Assembly: GCA_959023295.1 (NCBI GenBank) | Contig: CAUFBM010000002.1 | Coordinates: 122,815-186,814 of the forward strand | Reading direction: 5' to 3' | Origin: an uncultured Collinsella sp. | Lineage (GTDB): Bacteria; Actinomycetota; Coriobacteriia; Coriobacteriales; Coriobacteriaceae | DNA length: 64,000 nt | Shown: one piece after another, positions 61,519-64,000 of the stretch | Layout: each line of letters begins with the position of its first letter | Numbering within the stretch: the stretch's first letter is position 1 | Notes under the pieces: model-generated | What the model saw: only the letters and a program-made list of their open reading frames with translations | Databases searched by the model: none | Told to the model about the DNA's origin: nothing | Made by a program: the position numbers and the translations under genes

Positions 61519-61552
61519 AAAAAGCCGTACCGGGCGCTAACCCGATACGGCC
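61519..61552 (-). terminator. Rho-independent terminator after the DUF1846 gene
   Basis: On the minus strand GCCGTATCGGG and CCCGGTACGGC pair (one G-T type mismatch) and are followed by TTTTTG. Confidence 0.85.
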
Positions 61553-61585
61553 AAAAGGCGATGCAATTACCGCGGTACTTCAAAC

Positions 61586-63067
61586 TTAGCGATGGAAGAA
61601 ACCACGACGCTCAAACTTGGGCTCGCAGCACACGTTGATGCCCAGTTTACGCAACACCGTCTCGTCCGTCGGCGAGATAATCACGCTAAAGAAGGCATCG
61701 CAACCGCGCAGCTGCTCCAGGCCCGAAAGGACACGAGCGGCCGTCTCGCTCGTAGCCGAGGTGATCGACAGCGCCATAAGCGTCTCGTCGGTGTGAAGGC
61801 GCGGGTTTTTGCTGCCCAGGAAATGCGTCTTGAGCTTGCTGATGGGCTCGATCGCCTCGTCGCTGATGACTTCAAGCTCAAGGTCGACGCCCGAAACATG
61901 CTTGAGAGCGTTCATAATGAGCGAACTTGCGGCGCCCAGGCGCGTGGAGGTCTTACCGGTCACCACGGAACCGTCCGGCATGACCATGGCGCCCACGGGA
62001 CCACCCGTCAGTTGCTCCCTGGTTAAGGCCGCCGAGCGCGCCGGTGAGTAGTTCTTATCGATGCCGGCCTTCTTCATAATAATCTTGAGACGGTCGACTT
62101 GCTCATCGCCCACGCCGGTACGGCGCACATTTTCGACCGCGGTAAAGTAGCGGCGGACGATCTCCATCTTGGAAGCGTCGCGGCAGGCATCGTCATCGGT
62201 GATGGCAAAGCCGACCATATTGACGCCCATGTCCGTGGGACTCTGGTAGGGGCTCTTGCCTAGGATCTTTTCCATCAGGGCACGGACCACCGGGAAGGCC
62301 TCGACGTCGCGGTTGTAGTTGACCGTGGTCTTGTTGTAGGCCTCAAGGTGAAAGGAATCGATGATGTTGGCATCGTCGAGGTCCGCCGTGGCGGCCTCGT
62401 AGGCAATATTGACCGGATGCGTCAGGGGAAGATTCCAGACCGGGAAGGTCTCAAACTTGGCATAACCGGCGGCGGTGCCGTGCTTATGCTCGTGATACAG
62501 CTGTGAGAGGCAGGTGGCGAGCTTGCCCGAGCCAGGGCCGGGCGCCGTCACGACAACGAGCGGACGCGTGGTCTCGACGAACTCGTTCTTGCCGTAGCCT
62601 TCGTCAGAAACGATCAGATCGACGTCGTGCGGATAGCCCTCAATGGGATAATGCAGCTTGGCGGGAATGCCGAGTGCATTCAGACGATTGCGGAAGACGT
62701 CGGCAGCGGGCTGACCGGCATACTGCGTGATAACCACGGCCGCGACAGCAAAACCGTTGCCGCGGAACAGGTCGACCAGGCGCAAGACGTCCTCGTCATA
62801 GGTAATGCCCAGGTCGCCACGGGCCTTGTTCTTCTCGATATGGTTTGCATTGATTGCGATGATGACCTCGACGTCGTCGGCAATGCTCTTGAGCATGCGG
62901 AACTTGCTGTCCGGCTCAAAACCCGGCAGCACGCGACTCGCATGATAGTCGTCAAACAGCTTGCCGCCAAACTCCAAATAGAGCTTGCCACCAAACTGCG
63001 AGATACGCTCCTTAATGTGAGCAGCCTGCAGCTCGATGTACTTCGCGTTGTCGAAACCCTGGCGCAT
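61586..63067 (-). CDS. DUF1846 family protein
   Basis: Cytoplasmic protein of 493 residues, a conserved family with a P-loop-like N-terminal half. Seen are GFDNAKYIELQAAHI at the start, VVTAPGPGSGKLATCLSQLYHE near 175, NYNRDVEAFPV and TGKTSTRLGAASSL. Its reaction is not established to my knowledge. The ATG at 63067 has CGGGAG upstream and is preferred to 63091. Length is normal for the family. Confidence 0.9.
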   Translation of the reverse strand: MRQGFDNAKYIELQAAHIKERISQFGGKLYLEFGGKLFDDYHASRVLPGFEPDSKFRMLKSIADDVEVIIAINANHIEKNKARGDLGITYDEDVLRLVDLFRGNGFAVAAVVITQYAGQPAADVFRNRLNALGIPAKLHYPIEGYPHDVDLIVSDEGYGKNEFVETTRPLVVVTAPGPGSGKLATCLSQLYHEHKHGTAAGYAKFETFPVWNLPLTHPVNIAYEAATADLDDANIIDSFHLEAYNKTTVNYNRDVEAFPVVRALMEKILGKSPYQSPTDMGVNMVGFAITDDDACRDASKMEIVRRYFTAVENVRRTGVGDEQVDRLKIIMKKAGIDKNYSPARSAALTREQLTGGPVGAMVMPDGSVVTGKTSTRLGAASSLIMNALKHVSGVDLELEVISDEAIEPISKLKTHFLGSKNPRLHTDETLMALSITSATSETAARVLSGLEQLRGCDAFFSVIISPTDETVLRKLGINVCCEPKFERRGFFHR

Positions 63068-63174
63068 GTGTGGCTCCCGTCCCGTTTCCATTTAATGTCC
63101 TAGGCGATTATAACGGAGCCCGCCCTCCCCGATGCCCAGGCTGCCAACAGGCACGAACCAAACATGCCATCGAT

Positions 63175-63243
63175 AAGTTGCGGTGAAATAGTTCCTGTTT
63201 AACCCCTCAAGACGACCAAGCAGGAACTATTCCACCGCAACTT
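63175..63243. repeat. 69-nt palindromic element, copy 3
   Basis: Arms at 63175-63197 and 63221-63243: outer AAGTTGCGGTGAAATAG pairs with CTATTCCACCGCAACTT (one G-T mismatch) and inner TTCCTG with CAGGAA. Exactly 69 bases, like the copies at 3067 and 23771. It lies between the DUF1846 start and the transposase remnant. Confidence 0.85.
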
Positions 63244-63443
63244 CCCCTTTTGGCGCAAAGTAACCTGATCCCTTTGCACCAACAACAGAAACGTCGCAGG
63301 TTGAGCATAAGCCAGACACTATGACCCAATCCAGGGGCACGGAAACGACAGGAGCCCCCGCTCGTGACCGCGGGTCGGGGCTGCGACAATGTTGTTGAAG
63401 TGCCAGAGGCGCAGCCGCGCCGCAACGAGGTTGGGAGGCTCCC
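63244..63443. other. Probable left flank of the IS110-type element
   Basis: 200 bases without a gene. It holds the hairpin GCAAAG/CTTTGC near 63256-63279 and a GC-rich inverted repeat (GCCCC/GGGGC) near 63355-63388. IS110 elements lack long terminal repeats, so the exact edge cannot be placed. Confidence 0.4.
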
Positions 63444-63992
63444 GTGCCTAGATATTCTACCGCCTTCGGAATGGACGTACACCTCAGGTCCACCACCGTC
63501 TGCGCGCTCGACGCGGAGACGGGCGAGGCAGTGACGAGGAGGTTCCGCGGCAACCCGTGGGGCGAGGTCGCGGAGTGGATGTCGGGCTTCCCGGGCCCGT
63601 CGCTCGCCGCCTACGAGAGCGGCTACCTCGGCTTCGCCCCGCAGAGGGAGCTCTCCGCCCTCGGCGTCGACTGCGTCGTCGCGGCCGTCTCCAAGGTCCC
63701 GAGGTCGGCGGCCGACCTCTCGTCCAAGAACGACCGCAACGACGCGGCCAGGATGGCCAAGGCGATACTGTCGCACGATATCTCCCCGGTATGGGTGCCG
63801 TCCCCCGAGATCGAGGGGCTCAGGGACCTCGCCGGGGCCCACGACGCGGCGACCGCCAGGCTCGCGGCGGCGAAGCGGCGGCTCCTGGCGTTCCTCGCCC
63901 GCCGGGGCTACGTCTACGGCGGCACGACGCCGGCCGGCAACCCCCGTGTTAGCGCTACTGTAAAAACAACCAATTTCGCCATCGCACTTTAG
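63444..63992 (+). pseudogene. IS110-family transposase, N-terminal part only
   Basis: DEDD-type transposase of an IS110 element, which in intact form is about 400 residues. Visible are Asp11 in FGMDVHLRST, Glu58 in YESGYLGF, and NDRNDAARMAKA at about 96-108. The frame has transposase character to about residue 168 (near 63945), then runs into unrelated sequence and stops at 63990-63992. The C-terminal catalytic Ser domain is missing, so it is inactive unless the true continuation lies elsewhere. GTG start has GGGAGG upstream. Arg is often AGG, unlike the CGC/CGT of neighbours, a sign of transfer. Confidence 0.85.
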
Positions 63993-64000
63993 CCGATTCC

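Overview
The window is a high-GC, gene-dense bacterial chromosome segment, most likely from a Coriobacteriia member close to Collinsella. This is inferred from gene content and order: an actinobacterial-style division cluster with mraZ, sepF, yggT and divIVA and no ftsA in the cluster, short ThiC, C-rich third codon positions, and one likely leaderless mRNA. No species can be proved from this sequence alone. About 60 protein genes, one RNA gene (RNase P RNA) and one riboswitch (TPP) are supported. I found no tRNA, rRNA, CRISPR array or prophage.

Layout. 1-12.9 kb: housekeeping genes (moeA fragment, ClC transporter, lipid kinase, RF-like GGQ protein, xpt, MFS exporter, metY, a C-GCAxxG-C-C protein, yigZ, rnpB, rpsA, a HAD phosphatase, a cysteine-desulfidase-like enzyme). 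13-19.2 kb: rpiB, ndk and the last steps of arginine synthesis. On the minus strand argG is preceded by a 24-codon, arginine-rich candidate leader peptide and followed by a 56-codon unknown gene and argH. 19.4-31.1 kb: polA, an M18 aminopeptidase, yaaA, riboswitch-controlled thiC, thiD, an SGNH hydrolase, a PARG-like protein, a BI-1 membrane protein and a small protein on a probably leaderless mRNA. 31.4-33.1 kb: a PiT phosphate carrier with its DUF47 partner. 33.4-36.7 kb: a nitroreductase, then yggS-sepF-yggT-divIVA on the minus strand. 36.8-42.0 kb: pgeF-pstS-pstC-pstA-pstB-phoU. 42.3-57.7 kb: the division and cell wall (dcw) cluster, transcribed mraZ-rsmH-ftsL-ftsI-murF-mraY-murD-ftsW-murG-murC-murB-ftsQ-ftsZ, with a good promoter and MraZ-box-like repeats upstream. 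58-63 kb: xerD, pyrG, a winged-helix regulator and a DUF1846 protein. 63.4-64 kb: a broken IS110-type transposase with foreign codon use.

How the genes work together. The dcw cluster holds the steps from UDP-MurNAc to lipid II plus divisome proteins; SepF, YggT and DivIVA from the second cluster act at the same septum. Two phosphate uptake systems (ABC-type Pst with PhoU, and PiT with DUF47) lie within 11 kb. ArgG and ArgH turn citrulline into arginine.

The most unusual content is between genes. There is a family of hairpins exactly 69 nt long with TTGCGGTGAAATA ends (three copies), several unrelated long perfect palindromes, a tandem inverted-repeat element, and two G/T-rich patches that each begin where a long palindrome ends. 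The arginine-rich leader before argG and a yggT gene with no AUG, GUG or UUG start at its expected position also deserve a second look.
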